Shown here one piece after another: positions 1-13,409 of a stretch of DNA of 64,000 nucleotides. The first letter of the stretch is position 1, and each line of letters opens with the position of its first letter. Under the pieces are notes generated by a model. The model searched no databases, was not told the origin of the DNA, and saw only the letters and a list, made by a program, of their open reading frames with translations. The position numbers were made by a program, and so were the translations under genes. Source of the stretch: Nilaparvata lugens (Eukaryota; Arthropoda; Insecta; Hemiptera; Delphacidae). The stretch lies in contig NC_052508.1 of NCBI RefSeq assembly GCF_014356525.2, positions 52,696,442-52,760,441 of the forward strand. Direction: 5' to 3'.

Positions 1-3000
1 TAGTCATATATCTCTTGATAAGTAATGCACTGGGGGAATGCTTTTCATTTCTTTGTCTTAATACTAGGTAGGAACCAAGTTATTAGTTTGTTGCAGCACA
101 TGAAACGGTGGGTTATTTGACTTGTTTTACCACAAACTTAGGTTATTTTTTTTATCTAGTTAGTTACCCTGGGATTGTGATTTTCCCTGGTGTTTCACAC
201 CAAAACGAGGGGGTGAATGTAATGGTCCCATTACAAGGTAGTTGATTTATTTAAAGTTCCCGCTGAAGCCTTCTGGTTTTTCTCCCTTTTTACTCTTTGT
301 GGGAAATTTTCTTTAAATTTGTTGCCAGTCTGCCTTGCCGACTGCTTTGGCAGACAGAATAGCTAGCGTCTGTTTTGGCTTGGGTGTTGTATTCTAACCA
401 ATGTAGCTATTTTGTGTTGTTAAAGAACAGTTTCTCTTTCCTTTAGCATTTAAATTTTGGCATTTTAACATGCCTAACTCATTTCCCAAATTCTCTCGTT
501 CACCTAGCTATTAATTTATGTCTCATTTGTGTAAATGCACTTCTTTGCAAACGTTTGACACTTGAACAAGCCAAGCGAACCAAACGCGTCTGTTACTTGT
601 TTATTAAATCCGCAAAAGGTATGTACTAGCATAAGTATTTAATTATTATTTGTAATAATTATACCCAAAAATGGGAACATTGATTTCCATAGACTCAAAA
701 CAAGTAGTAATAAGACAAAAATAAGGTTGCATATTCAATGTACAACAGGTTAGATTGTAAGTTTGCTGGTTAGATCGTGTAATTAAGTGATCCTATGGAT
801 TCTCTGGACGAGAATAACAAATTTTACTACTAGAATAGGAAGTCAGGATGCAGAAATATTACTTTGTTTTCTGTTAAACGTTATTTCTTTTAAACATCGA
901 TAATTACTTCTGTTCAAAGTGGGGAGAGCTAATCTCCATAAATTTCAGATGACAATTATTCCAATAGTTATGTTGATATTATAATTTATGTAAATATTAT
1001 AATTTTGATATTCCACTATTATTTGCCGTAGTACTAGTTGATTATTATTCAAGAGTGGCCATTACATAGCATGTAGGCTCCATGCTTAAGATAGAATTAA
1101 CCGAAATGATTGTTATACAGTAGGTTAGGTGTGCTGAGCATAGATTTGTTGCATAATTCGAAACTCTTTTTTGTACTCCTTAAAATTATTCCTATTGAAA
1201 ATATTTGTTTTTGATTTCCTATTGTTAGAGGAGTAGAAACTATTGTAGATTGTTTATTATTTTAAGCGGTCCACGACATGGGGATTCACGATCTTGGCGT
1301 ACTGTCCGACACTCCACGAGCTGGGCGACATTCTGATTCTGACGTCACGGACGATCTGTTGGACCACGGCTGTACAATGGCATAACTATCTAATTTTGCC
1401 GAATGCTGTTGAACTACCAGAGTTTGTTACTCCCAATTGGACAGTTCGCCGAATTGAGGTAATACATCTCCAATTTTGCTACCAAACTGGAACAATCGGC
1501 GAATAGTGGGGGAAGTTATTCGTTTATCCTTGTCAGGTTGGGAATATAATAGTTTGTTCTCGATAATGAATTATTGTATTCCTTTCACTGTCCGTGTTGA
1601 GTCGGAAATGATCGAGCAGTGTATTTGAGGAACACTTGACCGCAACACTACTGGGGTGATGTTAGATGAACGAATTGGACTGCAACCTAATCACTAATTC
1701 ACTGACTTGTATTTGAATCTTAGGTAATCCAAGTATCCCTTGAATAGTAATTTCTTTTTCTTTTATTTTTGAACTTGCATTAATTCTTTTATTGGATATT
1801 GAGTAGTACTTGGGTGGACTTGCTTATTATCTGTTTTGAATTATTTTCCTTATATTCAAGATCAATGTTGATCTTTTGGGGATTTCAGTTACGTACTGGG
1901 TATCCTTGGATCGCCTAGATTCTTTTCTTTTGAGATTGTCATTTTCAGGTTTGGAAAATTATTTAGTAGTGGTCAACGACTGTTGAAAATCATGTATTGT
2001 CTTGTTCATAATAATTTTTTTTAATATATTGGTAATTTATCCACCAAATGAGCGTCAGTGTATTTTAGATTGATTAGACCCCTTTCCCTAGGTTAGAAGT
2101 GGTCGGGCTGGATTCTTTCAAGTGATGAATCAATAACACTGTTCACACAAACATTTCTTAAGTGTGACATGCTTCTGATAATTTACTTTTTGCAATGAGA
2201 ATTTATTCTGAATTCAAATTATATGAAAAAAAATCAATCCATCCGAAGGATACTACAATAACAGAAAACTTATAGTAACTTATCATCAAAAGATAGAACT
2301 TTTCACAAAAATATAATGATTTAGCATAATGATAAGATTCTTTTCAATAAATAGGTAGCAATGAGCAATTTCCTAGGCTCTTCAGTTATAAATGCCATGG
2401 CATGTTTAAGCTTTTGCTAAATAGTGCAATAGAGTTCAATATTGAATATTTAGACTTAACTTGTTGATCTTGAGATTGAAGAGTTGACATTTTTCAATGT
2501 AATTTTTCATCTTGGTTCATGAACGATGATCCTGTGTCGAATGTAATGAAATAAGCGTTCTATTCGATACACTACAAATGGATGAATCAATCAATTCAAT
2601 TCAGTAAATGCACTGAAACAACTCTGGAAATAATTTCTTAATCTTATTATTTTTTTTCAATTAATCCTGAAAATGTGCTAATTCAAATGTTCTAATTCAT
2701 GCTGATAATGTTAAAATTAAAATGTGCTTATTATGAAAATCACTAAGTTTAACATCTCAGAATTTCCTCAATCTGTTCTTAAATATTACCAAAATGGCAT
2801 TCAAAAATATTACTTTACCAACATGAACTTATCAAAGTTTGGACCCCGAGAAAATTAAGTTACTGGTAAAGGAAATTACTTCTACAATGATTCTGATTTT
2901 CTCCAAGATCTGTTTTATTCTATTCTGTTGTACAGGAGAAGCTCAGTTTTTTAGTGACTGAAGGACGATGATAAACAAATTCACGACTATCCAAGAATAG

Positions 3001-4090
3001 CGTGATAGATCATTTTGTATGGAGATGATAATGAAAACACAAACATCGTGCACATTCAAACTGAACACCTGCAACTTTGCGTAGGTGGAGATACGCATAT
3101 CATTCTAGTAGAAGTTGTAGAAAATACAGGCAACACTTATCATTCCAAGGTCGTTAGTTAGTGCGTCACCTCAAATACGCACAATGATAACGTGTCATAT
3201 AAATAGGAATGAACAAATAAAATTATGATGACATAATAAAATGTTATGTTTGAGTGCACATCAATGCTGAAGATTAACGCCAGGAATTTCAATCATGTAA
3301 TTGACCAATCAGAGAGAAGAACAGGAGTACTGCCAGTTGACAAGTAGAGCATAGGACAGGTTCCTAATCATATCACTTTTTGCTTAAAATAATGGTTGCT
3401 GTCACAAGTTTTATTGCTCAATGTTAATGTATTGCTCCATCATATACATCAAACATGAACTTTACTGTGAACATTAACTAGTATAGCCTATTAAATATGG
3501 GAATTTGATGTGCTTAAATTGTGCTATTTCATAATAGATTTATTTTAAAAGTTTTAACAAATTTAAAATTTTATTGAACAGGATAAGCTATGAAGGTTAC
3601 ATAAGTTTTAAATTTTCATAATATTCCTATTTGGAATGTGTTTTCTCGATAGAACCTAGGACTGACTAGTAGTTTTCCAGTAGTACGGAAATCCTCTATC
3701 TTATATTGGAAAGTATAACGTATACTTATAATGTATACTTGTAATACTTGTAATACTAATGTATACTTATACGTATTGGTATATTGCAATTGAAAATCAT
3801 ACATGAAAGAAAATTCTATAATTGATTTATTTCCATGACTCGAGGGAACTCTGATAGGAAAACTATTGTTATATTTCAAGGATTAGCAACACTACTAATT
3901 TTCTCATCGTCCAACTTTGAAACTTTTTTTGGAATAGAATTGAATAAAATGTAATTGAGTATTCAATCTGGAAACATTACTACTAATCTTTGAAATTCGA
4001 GAATTGAATGCATATTTGCCTTCATGGAGTTGTTTGAAAAGATTTTGGATAGCCATAAAATCCTAGAAATGTACCACTTTTGTTGTTTAC
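1..4090. other. Non-coding, AT-rich stretch with a possible LTR edge
   Basis: I see no supportable gene. At 202-217 a purine run (aaaacgagggggtgaa) sits just before TGTAATGG at 218, which looks like a polypurine tract next to the start of an LTR. If so, the rest of that element lies left of the window, but I could not find the other LTR edge or a target duplication. A small GC-richer island at 1263-1510 is open in more than one frame but carries no recognised domain. 1511-4090 shows only simple AT-rich sequence. Confidence 0.3.
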
Positions 4091-4322
4091 AGCATGAATT
4101 CATCAGACCAGAAAAGCCTAGAAACCACAGGAAAACCGTTCCTACAAAAAGAACCGTCCCGAAAGAATAATAAGTTATTTCATGAGTTGTGGGAGAACAC
4201 CTATTCTAATCTGCGTAGTGGACATTCTTGCACGTCGCATTTTTTACTTTTTAAGAAGGCACAACAAACTATAATCAGTTTTGCCTTCTTCGGTGTTTCT
4301 TTCTTGCCGCCGATCTGTCAAG

Positions 4323-4439
4323 ATGTCGACGGATGGGAGGAGGAAGAAAGAAGTAGAAAAGAAAGGAGAACGTGCCGGCACACGAATTAGAGCAAAGGTA
4401 AAGGTGCGAAGATGGGAATGCGTGGAAGATCGGACGTGA
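4323..4439 (+). CDS. Possible first coding exon or short ORF, unknown product
   Basis: An ATG in a fair context (tcaagATGT) opens a 38-codon frame rich in Lys, Arg and Glu, ending in TGA at 4437-4439. A plausible splice donor (gcaaag/gtaaag) lies inside it at 4398, so the true exon could be 4323-4397 and contribute about 25 residues. The region just upstream is pyrimidine-rich and less AT-rich than its surroundings, as a 5' untranslated exon might be. No domain is recognisable in so short a basic stretch, and the purine-rich composition makes chance openness likely. No partner exon was found downstream. Confidence 0.2.
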   Translation: MSTDGRRKKEVEKKGERAGTRIRAKVKVRRWECVEDRT

Positions 4440-5419
4440 ACCTGCCAAAGAAAAGCCAAATTGCTCCAATCTCACACTGTGCAGTGGCGATTCAGTTGTC
4501 CATCACGTGCTTTACAGGAGCATTTCTTGAACTTGACCTTTCCAAGGTTATTGGCTTCATAAAACAATAAAATAAAAATAATATGCTATGCTATTAATTT
4601 ATTTTCAATAATATCAGCCATGATGTACTGAATCTGAAAACATGCGAGTAATTTTGTATTAGAATTTCACCGTCACCATTCTGATTCCATTAAAACAAAT
4701 AGATTATAAAAATACACCATCAATCAATATTGGAGTGGTTTTACGATGGAGAGTTTCGGAGGGAGGAATAGAGTATTAATATTTATTAACACTACTTTGT
4801 ATTATGAGTTTCCTATGCAATAAATAGAAAGTGGATTATTGTATTGGATGTTATTTCCACTCGTGGGAATTTATGGATTGCAATCGTGGACTCATCATGT
4901 GTATGTTGTTCGGTTTCTAGTAAAGATAGAATTTGATAATTTGAATAACTTCATCTCATTGTTCGAAATCGACCTTCATTCAGTCAATCAGTGCACTGCA
5001 TGTTTTCCACAATCCCAGTGTTTATTCTTCTATTAACCCTAATGAGTATCACAATAAGAACATTACAATCTCGATATCATATACAGTAGGCTACTTATTA
5101 TATAACAATACAGAAAAATTCAACAAAAATTAAGTTACTATTTGAATGAAACGTTGTAACAATACCAAATTCATTTTCTTTTTAAAAAACTGAATAAATA
5201 CTATTAACATTTTTGAACAACCAGACCTGAAATTCAAATCTCTGATGAACTAATCACTATACTGTACTAAGAACCTATTCTGAATTTGGTAGTTTCTAAC
5301 TAATTTTCCATTCTTCCACGGTTTTAATCCTCGAATTTCAACCACCCATCTGCTCATCAGCCTATTACCGTAATCATGGACATGACGACATATGCATCAA
5401 ACCAACGAAACAAGATAAT

Positions 5420-5850
5420 AACGTCCGTGCGCGTTACGTAAACTGATTACCAATTTTAGAATAGGGGTTGCAAATGGGGGCCGCACATCCCCTACACGGG
5501 GCAACAGCATCTGTCGCGAGCATTTTCAAACGAACGAGAAACGTTGATGCAAGACCTCGCCTCGCTCGCGCAAGTCTAAGAACATTCCCCCCGCGCACGT
5601 GTTCACGCGTCTTTATTTGGCGTCTTGCCCGGCTGCTCAACGACTGTTCGTTCCTTGGGGTTGATCGCGAAGCAGCTGATATATCCTGTGCGCTTTGTGT
5701 CGTCCAGGTGGCAGGGCCCTGGAACCCTTGCATCGCCCTAGAATAGTCTGTCTTCTGACTCTTCCTGGGGCTTTCCTTGCACTCTACTTGTCGGGTTTCG
5801 AAATACTTCCCCTCGAAAGTACCCTGCACACGTGTGTGCGCTGTTTTTTG
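5420..5850. other. CpG-rich island in AT-rich DNA
   Basis: About 430 bases with far more G, C and CpG than either flank (for example gtgcgcgttacg, cgcctcgctcgcgcaag, cccgcgcacgtgttcacgcg). Both strands stay open for 90-130 codons, but this follows from the composition, and neither translation shows a domain. It could be a promoter-like island or the end of a GC-rich repeat. I cannot choose between them. Confidence 0.35.
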
Positions 5851-5894
5851 GGTGCAATGAGAGATGTGCGCTGTTTTTTGGGTGCAATGAGAGA
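5835..5894. repeat. Perfect 30-bp tandem duplication
   Basis: The unit beginning tgtgcgctgttttttgggtg occurs twice in exact tandem (5835-5864 and 5865-5894), at the right edge of the CpG-rich island. Confidence 0.85.
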
Positions 5895-6059
5895 TGTGGT
5901 GAGGTAAGATCTGAGTAATTGAATGTTCAATAATGTTTTATCATAGGGTAATATTGGAGTGATTGAACGTTCAATAGTGTTCTATTCTATCATAAGTCAG
6001 TTTCACAGCCATCGATTTTTAAACATACGATTTTTTGTCGTCATTATAAATTCAGATTG

Positions 6060-6497
6060 TAGAGCACAAAAAAACGCCGAGAGGGATTTTGAATTATACA
6101 TCTAAATGTTAACAATCGGAAGGTATTGTTGACAAAAACTAAAATTCAATAAAATTGATTTTTCCTTCAAATTTCACACATTTTTGAAAATTATAACTCA
6201 GTACTCATTGGAGATAGAGAGTTCCGAATGATCTAATTTCATTCCGAATTTTATAATCTGAAGAAAAGGCGAGAGCAAATTTTTCTGTCCGATTACGAGA
6301 TTTGGCAGAAGTAGCTGAAAACTGGAAAATGAGCCGAAAATACGAGGTTTTTGGGCCACTCTGTAGCACAGGGAAATTTTGCATGAAGAAATTGTTTCTG
6401 AACTTCTCTCATGTACCCAAATAATATTTTTAAAAATCAGAACTACAATATAAATTGCAAGCACACCCCATTTTTTATGTCTATATTGACTGGACTA
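6060..6497 (-). repeat. Dispersed repeat copy, inverted relative to 33131-33562
   Basis: This stretch matches the reverse complement of 33131-33562 over its whole length. Shared landmarks include the segment around gagtggcccaaaaa, the tctctatctcc segment and the end ccagtcaatatagacataaaa. Reading frames inside differ between the copies and are broken, so this is an old interspersed element rather than a gene. The second copy lies inside the hAT element. Confidence 0.75.
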
Positions 6498-6499
6498 TA

Positions 6500-8270
6500 A
6501 TGTGATTATGTGTTTTTCTGATTGAATATACTCATATACATATTGTATAAGTACGGCCAAAAACCGTACGACCAAAAATCAATGGATGTGTGTGTAACTA
6601 GACTTAGACTGCCCATTCTACACACTGAATAATGAGTTTTTCTTACAATTTATGGTGGGATAATGTTAGTGAGTGGACTTTAAACATTTTTTTATCATAG
6701 ACGAGCAGTTGTAACACGATCTACGTGATGGGTATGAATGACAAGTTTATGAGGTTGAGTTTAGTTAACATATGAGACCATATTCATATATCTTCAGTTT
6801 TCATGCATATTGACAAATTTTTATTACATAATTATAATTCGGCACTGAATCCGAGCAATTCTTAGAACTTTCATCCTGAAAATAAAGGATTCTAGACTGA
6901 TGCGACAATTAGATTTTAACAAACTAATTGTGAATGAATCTCATAACAAAGTACTAAATCCAATTGGTTCATCCCACAATATTTCTTACCTTCACTTTCG
7001 TTTTAGTAAAATCAGCACATTTTTTTCTTCATACAACTCCTTATTGGCGGGCGTTTCCCTCTATCCCTTGACTTTCAACCCTAGCATCCCGCTTTTTTAC
7101 AACAGCAGGCGTTATTTTACGTTGTTGTGCAAGCACTAAAAGAGTCAGCTGCTGAGAGATGAGAGGCTGGCCAGTGAGCCAGTCAGTCAAGTCACTCAGC
7201 CAGTCTTAACATTTGACAACAGGGAGGTTGCGATGACTATTGTGAACCGTGGCCCGGGGTGAATGTTATTGCCTAATTATTGAAGGCATCGGGGGTTGGA
7301 GAAGGAGATTTTCTTTGAGGTTCGGGGAAGGTGCATTCAAGGAATGGCGTAAGACTGCAGATGTGTTGAGTCCATCCCCATTCCCCAGTAGAGCTCCTTT
7401 CACTCCCAGGTGTCTTCTCCTAACCTTTGCATCAAGGAATAAACACGGAGCTCTCTCATCTCTATGACCAGCTGCTAACTATTCTTTAAATATAACTATG
7501 TCAGAACTACATAACTGGAACTATAACTATACTACTGCTGGCTTTCAAGTTGCGTACTCTTTGTACTACCTCGGCCGCTTCTTCTTCAGAACTGGAAGAA
7601 AGAATCCTTTCTTGGAAGTGGAGAGAGAAGAAAATCTTGCGATACGATTCTGCGGACGACCCAGAGGGATTATCGCTTTTATCACTACGTCCCCAAAAAA
7701 CGGCGGGTCACAGAATATTCTTTCTTATATCGCATTCCCACAACACGCGGTTTTTTATTGATATATGATTTTTTATGGATTGAGAGGATTCTGAGCGATA
7801 ATCTTTTTCTGATTGATAGATTTATAGATTTAGAAGTGATCCATTCATAGATTTTAGAAAAGTGGCGGTGAATGACAATATAATCTTTTTTGCAAAGTCT
7901 AGCATTAAAAAACGAATCTGTTTCAATTTGAAGTTATGAAATTAATGTCAAAATGAAATGAAAAATAGAAAAAAATACTTTTATTCTCTCAATGATATCC
8001 AGTAATTTCAAGTTACATGTTAGCCTAGATAAAATCATATATAATTTAAAACCTAATAGACAAATCTCGATAGCTGATATCCACTACTGTGATTGTACTA
8101 TTAAAGTATACTAGTGAAACTACGAAATCGTTTCAGTGCTCATATCAATGGAATAATATTCAATGCAATAGTGAATTGAACTGCTGCATTCAATCTGTTC
8201 TATTCCATTCATGAACTAGTGGAGGAATGAAAAGGGACAGCAGTAAGATTCATCTGAGTCTGTATTTATT
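6500..8270. other. Region without a confirmed gene; weak coding-like island at 7140-7770
   Basis: 7140-7770 is less AT-rich than its flanks and is open in overlapping frames. The frame running through 7590-7760 has somewhat protein-like composition, and a pyrimidine-rich AG at about 7587 (cgcttcttcttcag) could be a splice acceptor. No domain is recognised and no matching donor is convincing. The rest is plain AT-rich DNA. Confidence 0.2.
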
Positions 8271-8274
8271 AGAA

Positions 8275-8600
8275 AAAAGGAAAAATTTTTGCGCAAATCC
8301 CCCTCCCCTCCCCCCACCCCTCTGCGCATGCGCAAACTCCCCTCTCCTCCCCCTTTCCTCCCCTCTCTCCCCTCTCCTCCCCCTCTCCTCCCCCCTCTCT
8401 CCCCTCTCAACCCCTCTCCTCCCCCACCCCCTCTCCCTCTCCTCCCCTCTCCCTCTCCCTCTCCTTCTCCCTCTCCTCTCCCTCTCTCCCCTCTCCTTCT
8501 CCCCTCCCTCCCCTCTCCTTCTCCCTCTCCTTCTCCCTCTCCTTCTCCCTCACCCTCTCCCAGTGAGGACGAGGGGGAGGAAGAGAGAGAGAGACAGTGA
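8275..8600. repeat. Low-complexity pyrimidine tract
   Basis: The plus strand is almost pure C and T (ccctctcc/cccctctcctcc units) from about 8300 to 8560, followed by a short GA run. The tract begins with ttttgcgcaaatccccctc, which also starts the related block at 35170. Long open frames here on both strands are artefacts of composition. Confidence 0.9.
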
Positions 8601-8630
8601 GGGAAAAAAAATAATTTCCCTTTTTCCTTT

Positions 8631-8747
8631 CTACTGTCAAATTAAAGTGAATCCATATTTCTACTGACAAATTAAAGTGAATCCATATTTCTACTGACAA
8701 ATTAAAGTGAATCCATATTTCTACTGACAGATTAAAGTGAATCCATC
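8631..8747. repeat. 30-bp tandem repeat, four units
   Basis: Units of 30 bp built on attaaagtgaatccatattt joined by ctactgacaa. The first three are nearly identical and the fourth is truncated. The same 30-bp unit is repeated at 35195-35305, so the array is part of a dispersed composite repeat. Confidence 0.9.
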
Positions 8748-8754
8748 ATATGCA

Positions 8755-9235
8755 AGTGTAGTGAGAGTCAACCTTGGAAGATATGCTCAAATTATTCTCT
8801 CAGTCAGATCTTACTTCAGCATCATGAATCTCTAAGAACCCAATTCAACTTATACTGACAGATTAATCCAGTCTAGTATAGATAAGAAACTCTTTTGTAG
8901 ATGTGCTAAATACTGACAGTGAGAGTCAACTTGGAAGATATGCTCAAATTATTCTCTCAGTCAGATCTTACTTCAGCATCATGAATCTCTAAGACCCAAT
9001 TCAACTTATATGACAGATTAAAGTGAATCAATCCAGTCTAGTATAGATAAGAAACTCTTTTGTAGATGTGCTAATACTGACAGTGGAGTCAACCTTGGAA
9101 GATATGCTCAATTATTCTCTCAGTCAGATCTTACTTTAGCATCATGAAGCTCTAAGAACCCAATTCAACTTATACTGACAGATTAATCCAGTCTAGTATA
9201 GATAAGAAACTCTTTTGTAGATGTGCTAAAACCCT
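8755..9235. repeat. Three tandem copies of a ~160-bp unit
   Basis: Each unit runs from agtgagagtcaaccttgg through tcagtcagatcttacttc to agataagaaactcttttg, with starts near 8760, 8919 and 9082. Small indels separate the copies. One single copy lies at 35318-35480, in the same order relative to the 30-bp array. Confidence 0.85.
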
Positions 9236-10018
9236 ATTACTCTTTAAGTTTCTCGTTCTAGAGTTAGTTGCAAGGATCTTTCAAATATTCTTTCCAAATT
9301 CATGTTAATGCATAACAATATTAGCTACAACTATTGACAACTGCTTTTTTCATATCATATGCACTTCAAAAAATATTTTCTCAGTCTATATTATGTAAAT
9401 TCATTTATAATTGTATATAAGTGTAAAAAACCAGTATATATTGTAATCTACACGAATAAAGCATTCTCTCATTAGCTTTATTTATTTATTAGATATAGCG
9501 AACAATACAATAGTTGGAAAAGAAAAAAACAGGCTATTGGCCAAAACTTCTTCAATTTCCTGATTTTGACACAAATCGTTCAAATATTATGTTCACTTCA
9601 ATTTCAACATCAAATCTATCATATTTCGCAATCGAAATAAGCACTCATTTTATCAGTTCGAACGTTTCAAAGCAAATGACACCTTCTGTTGCTGCAATTC
9701 GATGCGTGATATACTTTCCTTATCTAATGTGATGTTACGTAGTGAAATCCATCGCTCGTGCCAAGGTTATAGAGAGAGAGAAATGGTAATGCGCTCCTAT
9801 GTGTTTTAGACAAGTAGCAGACTGGTATGCACCTAATTCGAGCCTCCTCGCGCGTTGCTGCAAAAGCCATGTGTGTTGAGTTTGCTTTCCTTACTTCGTC
9901 ATCCGTAAAATGGCTCTTTCGCGTAGCGGAGCACAGCATTTTACGAATGAGGAGTAAAGAGAGAATAGAGAATTGTTCTCCACTATGATTGACCGTTCGC
10001 TATACTAGCAGTCAAAAA

Positions 10019-10108
10019 AAAACAGATGGCCCCATGCGTTATCTTCTATTCTCGCTACTGCTTTTTCCTCTATTACGAAAGAGAAATCCAAAGTTCCTTT
10101 TTAATCCG
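10019..10108 (+). repeat. 90-bp block also present at 35749-35838
   Basis: From aacagatggccccatgcgtt to cctttttaatcc the sequence is essentially identical to 35749-35838. It lies downstream of the pyrimidine, 30-bp and 160-bp repeats, in the same order as at 35 kb, so the whole composite (8.28-10.11 kb) has a shorter relative there. Confidence 0.85.
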
Positions 10109-10188
10109 TCAAAACGTTGGTTTTTCAAAGTTACCTTACTCCCTTATTTTTGGGTATTTTTCAGAAATCAAGATAAATATCTTACCAA

Positions 10189-10288
10189 NNNNNNNNNNNN
10201 NNNNNNNNNNNNNNNNNNNNNNNNNNNNNNNNNNNNNNNNNNNNNNNNNNNNNNNNNNNNNNNNNNNNNNNNNNNNNNNNNNNNNNNN
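10189..10288. other. Assembly gap (100 N)
   Basis: Exactly 100 undetermined bases. The sequence resuming at 10289 (ggggatttgcg) is the inverted form of the cgcaaatcccc found at about 8292, which hints that the gap falls inside the composite repeat. Confidence 0.99.
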
Positions 10289-10354
10289 GGGGATTTGCGT
10301 CGGTATTTTTACGAGTTGACGCATCATTTTGAAAATCAACCGGTCCTGTTGTAA

Positions 10355-10440
10355 AGTTCACTTCAAATTTTCAGCATTAGCTGAATGGGATGAGTTGTTG
10401 ATCCCAATAAGGAACTCTGAGTGTTTGAAGTTGATCTCAC
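10355..10440. mobile_element. MITE copy, gtgagattcactt family
   Basis: Ends gttcacttcaaa and tttgaagttgatctcac are inverted relatives of one another. The internal tcagcattagctgaatggga is shared with copies at 14061-14150, 21298-21388 and 25563-25655. It is under 100 bp and non-coding. A partial relative lies at 10893-10925. Confidence 0.6.
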
Positions 10441-13400
10441 CATACTACTGTATTAAATATTCAATCTATTATAAGTAATGTAAGCTACATATGTATATCT
10501 TGTTTCACAAGTGCAGTACGTTATGTTTGTGCTACAAGTATGATAAATTCATAAGTTGTGTTCCAAGTAATGAGCATCATGTATATGTGTTAAATGTATC
10601 TTACAACCTGTTAGTTATATTGATAATAGATTTGATGAACTCCTATATTTAGTTGAGAGCTTACAACTATCATAAATCATATCGAGCTGTCAAGATCAGA
10701 AAAACGGTAGCTGATATAAAAGTATGACGTTATACAACGAGATTTATTTTTAACATTCCCCATCCTCATAAATAACATAAATTCTCCCCATTCATCCAAT
10801 TTCGAGTCTAGAGTGGATCTCACCATACATATATATAGTGATATTCACTTCATATTCCTATAACTAACATCAATGATACTGATTCAACCTATGCTGTCAG
10901 TTTGAAGTGAATGCTGTCACTTGATGTGAAGTGGCGGCAGATTGGGATTAGCAGGGTAGGATAGGCTTCAGCTTCTTTGGCAGGTTTATTATGAAGCCTT
11001 ATAAATCTTGAGAAGCCTTATTTTATAGTGAAAAATTCTTGGACATAGTCAGGTGCGATATTGTGATACGTTATTAGAACATAATAAATGAGATAATATC
11101 TCAGCAGGAGTAGTCTGTTTGGGTTGATATTTTATTTGAAAAATGTATTTTTCTCATCTAACATTCAGGTGCATAAAATACTTCAGTTCGTACCAACATA
11201 AAGTAAGGAAATATTATTTCGATTATATCTGGTACCACACTCCACCCGAAGTAGTAAATTATTCCACTAATCTAAGTACAAACTCTCCTAGGAATATTCA
11301 AGACCTAGTTGAGTGAAGCTTATACAGTAGATAGGTAAAGTTTTAAAGTATTTCCTAGGACTCCATGTTTCGAACAAAACGTCACAGTTACTTTTACATT
11401 ATTTTTCATGTTTCAATCGAGAAATCGTATTTAATTTATTTCAAGGCAACTTTAAAATGTTATGTACCTTTAGTTCCAAATGAGAACCATTTATATCTAG
11501 TATCTATAGATACTATGGATACACATTCTAGTGATACTACATTGTAGTATAGAGATACAACACACTATAGATGTTTCGTACACATTCATATTCACAAGAA
11601 AAATGAAGATCACAATATCAATCCAATAAAAAATCATTAGCTATGCATGCTAAGGCAAAAGACTACATAAAAATAATTATATAGAGATGAGTCGATTCAA
11701 CACCGTGCATCTTCAAGATGCCGTGATTACATGAAATGAGCTGGAAGGCTAAAAAATATTTGCGATTCATTCCATTGAGTGGATAAACAGAAATCAAATT
11801 CTATAGTAGTTTACTACGGTCAATTCGTTTGTGTGGGAGTTCGAAGATGTTCCTCCACTCGTATCACTAGTCTTAAACTCCAATCAGTTCTCTTTCTCTC
11901 TCACTGTAATTCATTTATCTCAATTTACTCACTCACCCTCTCTCACTCTGACTCTCTCTCTTTTTCGCTCACGCACCACCTCGAGCCAGTGTTTACTTTT
12001 TTACCCTGTTGTTTTTAAATGTATTTAATATACTTATACACAGGTATAATCACCATCATGATCAACTTGAACACTCAGTTCCCTAGCTCGGTCATCTTTC
12101 TGAGCATGCCCTTTGATTTCATACAAAAAGTTTCCCATACGTCTCTGTGCCATGTTCAAGTCACGACCTGACGACCTGATCACCTCCCCCCATCCCCTTC
12201 CATACCCCTAAAACAACCTCCCACCCCCCTCCCAATCAACTCATCATAATCCACCTTACGTCCTGAAGCAGTATCCATACCAATAGTCCCCATACAACGG
12301 AAAATGTTACAAAGGGCATCTATAGGCTTATAGGAGAAGAACAAAAAGAAAAGAGAAAGGATTGGAAGATAGATGAAAGAAGAAGTAATATATATGTATA
12401 AAAAATAGAAAGAGGAGGAGGAGAAGGAAAACAAGAAGGTGGAGAAGGAAGAAAAAGTAGATGGTGAAGAATAAAAGCGTGATTTTTAAATTGTGCATGA
12501 TGTACAATTCATTTTAAGCTGATGAAAAGTACGTGCCCTAGCACCTGAACATGTTTAGCCTATTTCAAATACTCGAACCAAGTTCAAGCTTTATTTCAAT
12601 TTTTTGGTAGTATGCAGCGTTTTTTGGTAGCAATCCTGGCTATTGAAGGGAGAATATCATGAATATGATTTTATGATTTATATATATGAATTTATCATTA
12701 AAACCAAATCAGTAGCGATTCCACGTCAACATTTTTTATAATACGCTGTATATGCTACATAATATATTGAGCTCAAGCAAGCAAATAATAAACATGATTC
12801 TTAATTATTTTTTATTCGCAATTTTCTTGTGGTGAGGAAATCTAAATAAAACAATGTTTAAAATGAACATGTTCATTTCAAATATTCGAACCCACTTCAA
12901 ACTTTCTTTCAATTTTTTGGTAGTATGCAGCGATATCTCTGCATACATACTATCATTCCATATTGAAAGAGCGTATAAGACATGTTGGAAATGCTGCTAA
13001 AGATACCAAGGAAAAGACAGTGCATCACTCTCACAAATGTGGATCACTGTATCCAGCAAAACTCAACTGGTAGTAGCCCATGTGAGGAGCCTTCTTCATA
13101 CTGTTTATATTCACAGCCTCCTTCATTCCCTGGCCTGCACAACAAATAAAATCAATCCTTATTTTAGTCAATTATTTCTTAATTAAGTATTATTTCTTAT
13201 TTTACTTATTATTTGGAATTGTATTCAATCCATCATTATCATTATTTTATTCAGAAGCTTATCTTTTTCTATTATAATTATTTTATGTTGTGACTGCTTG
13301 TATTGTCAATGGAACTCTCCTCCACACGCAGACGTGGTCTTTGTGGAGGAATTCCGTAATATTGAGTTTTTTCATGTTTCACTGTAAATACTTGAAGGAA
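10440..13400. other. Gene-free AT-rich stretch
   Basis: No supportable gene. A direct repeat of about 70 bp (sharing tttcaattttttggtagtat) occurs at 12546-12616 and 12864-12932. 12180-12480 is a purine-rich stretch (aagaagaag, gaggagg) whose reverse-strand opening is compositional. Confidence 0.5.
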
Positions 13401-13409
13401 TAAAAATAT

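Noticed and set aside
8216..8700. Overlapping 60-146-codon frames on both strands
   Set aside because: They arise from the pyrimidine tract and the 30-bp tandem repeat; the peptides are low-complexity with no domain.
9989..10354. Frames of 67-121 codons across the first gap
   Set aside because: About a third of each is undetermined bases, so openness is meaningless.
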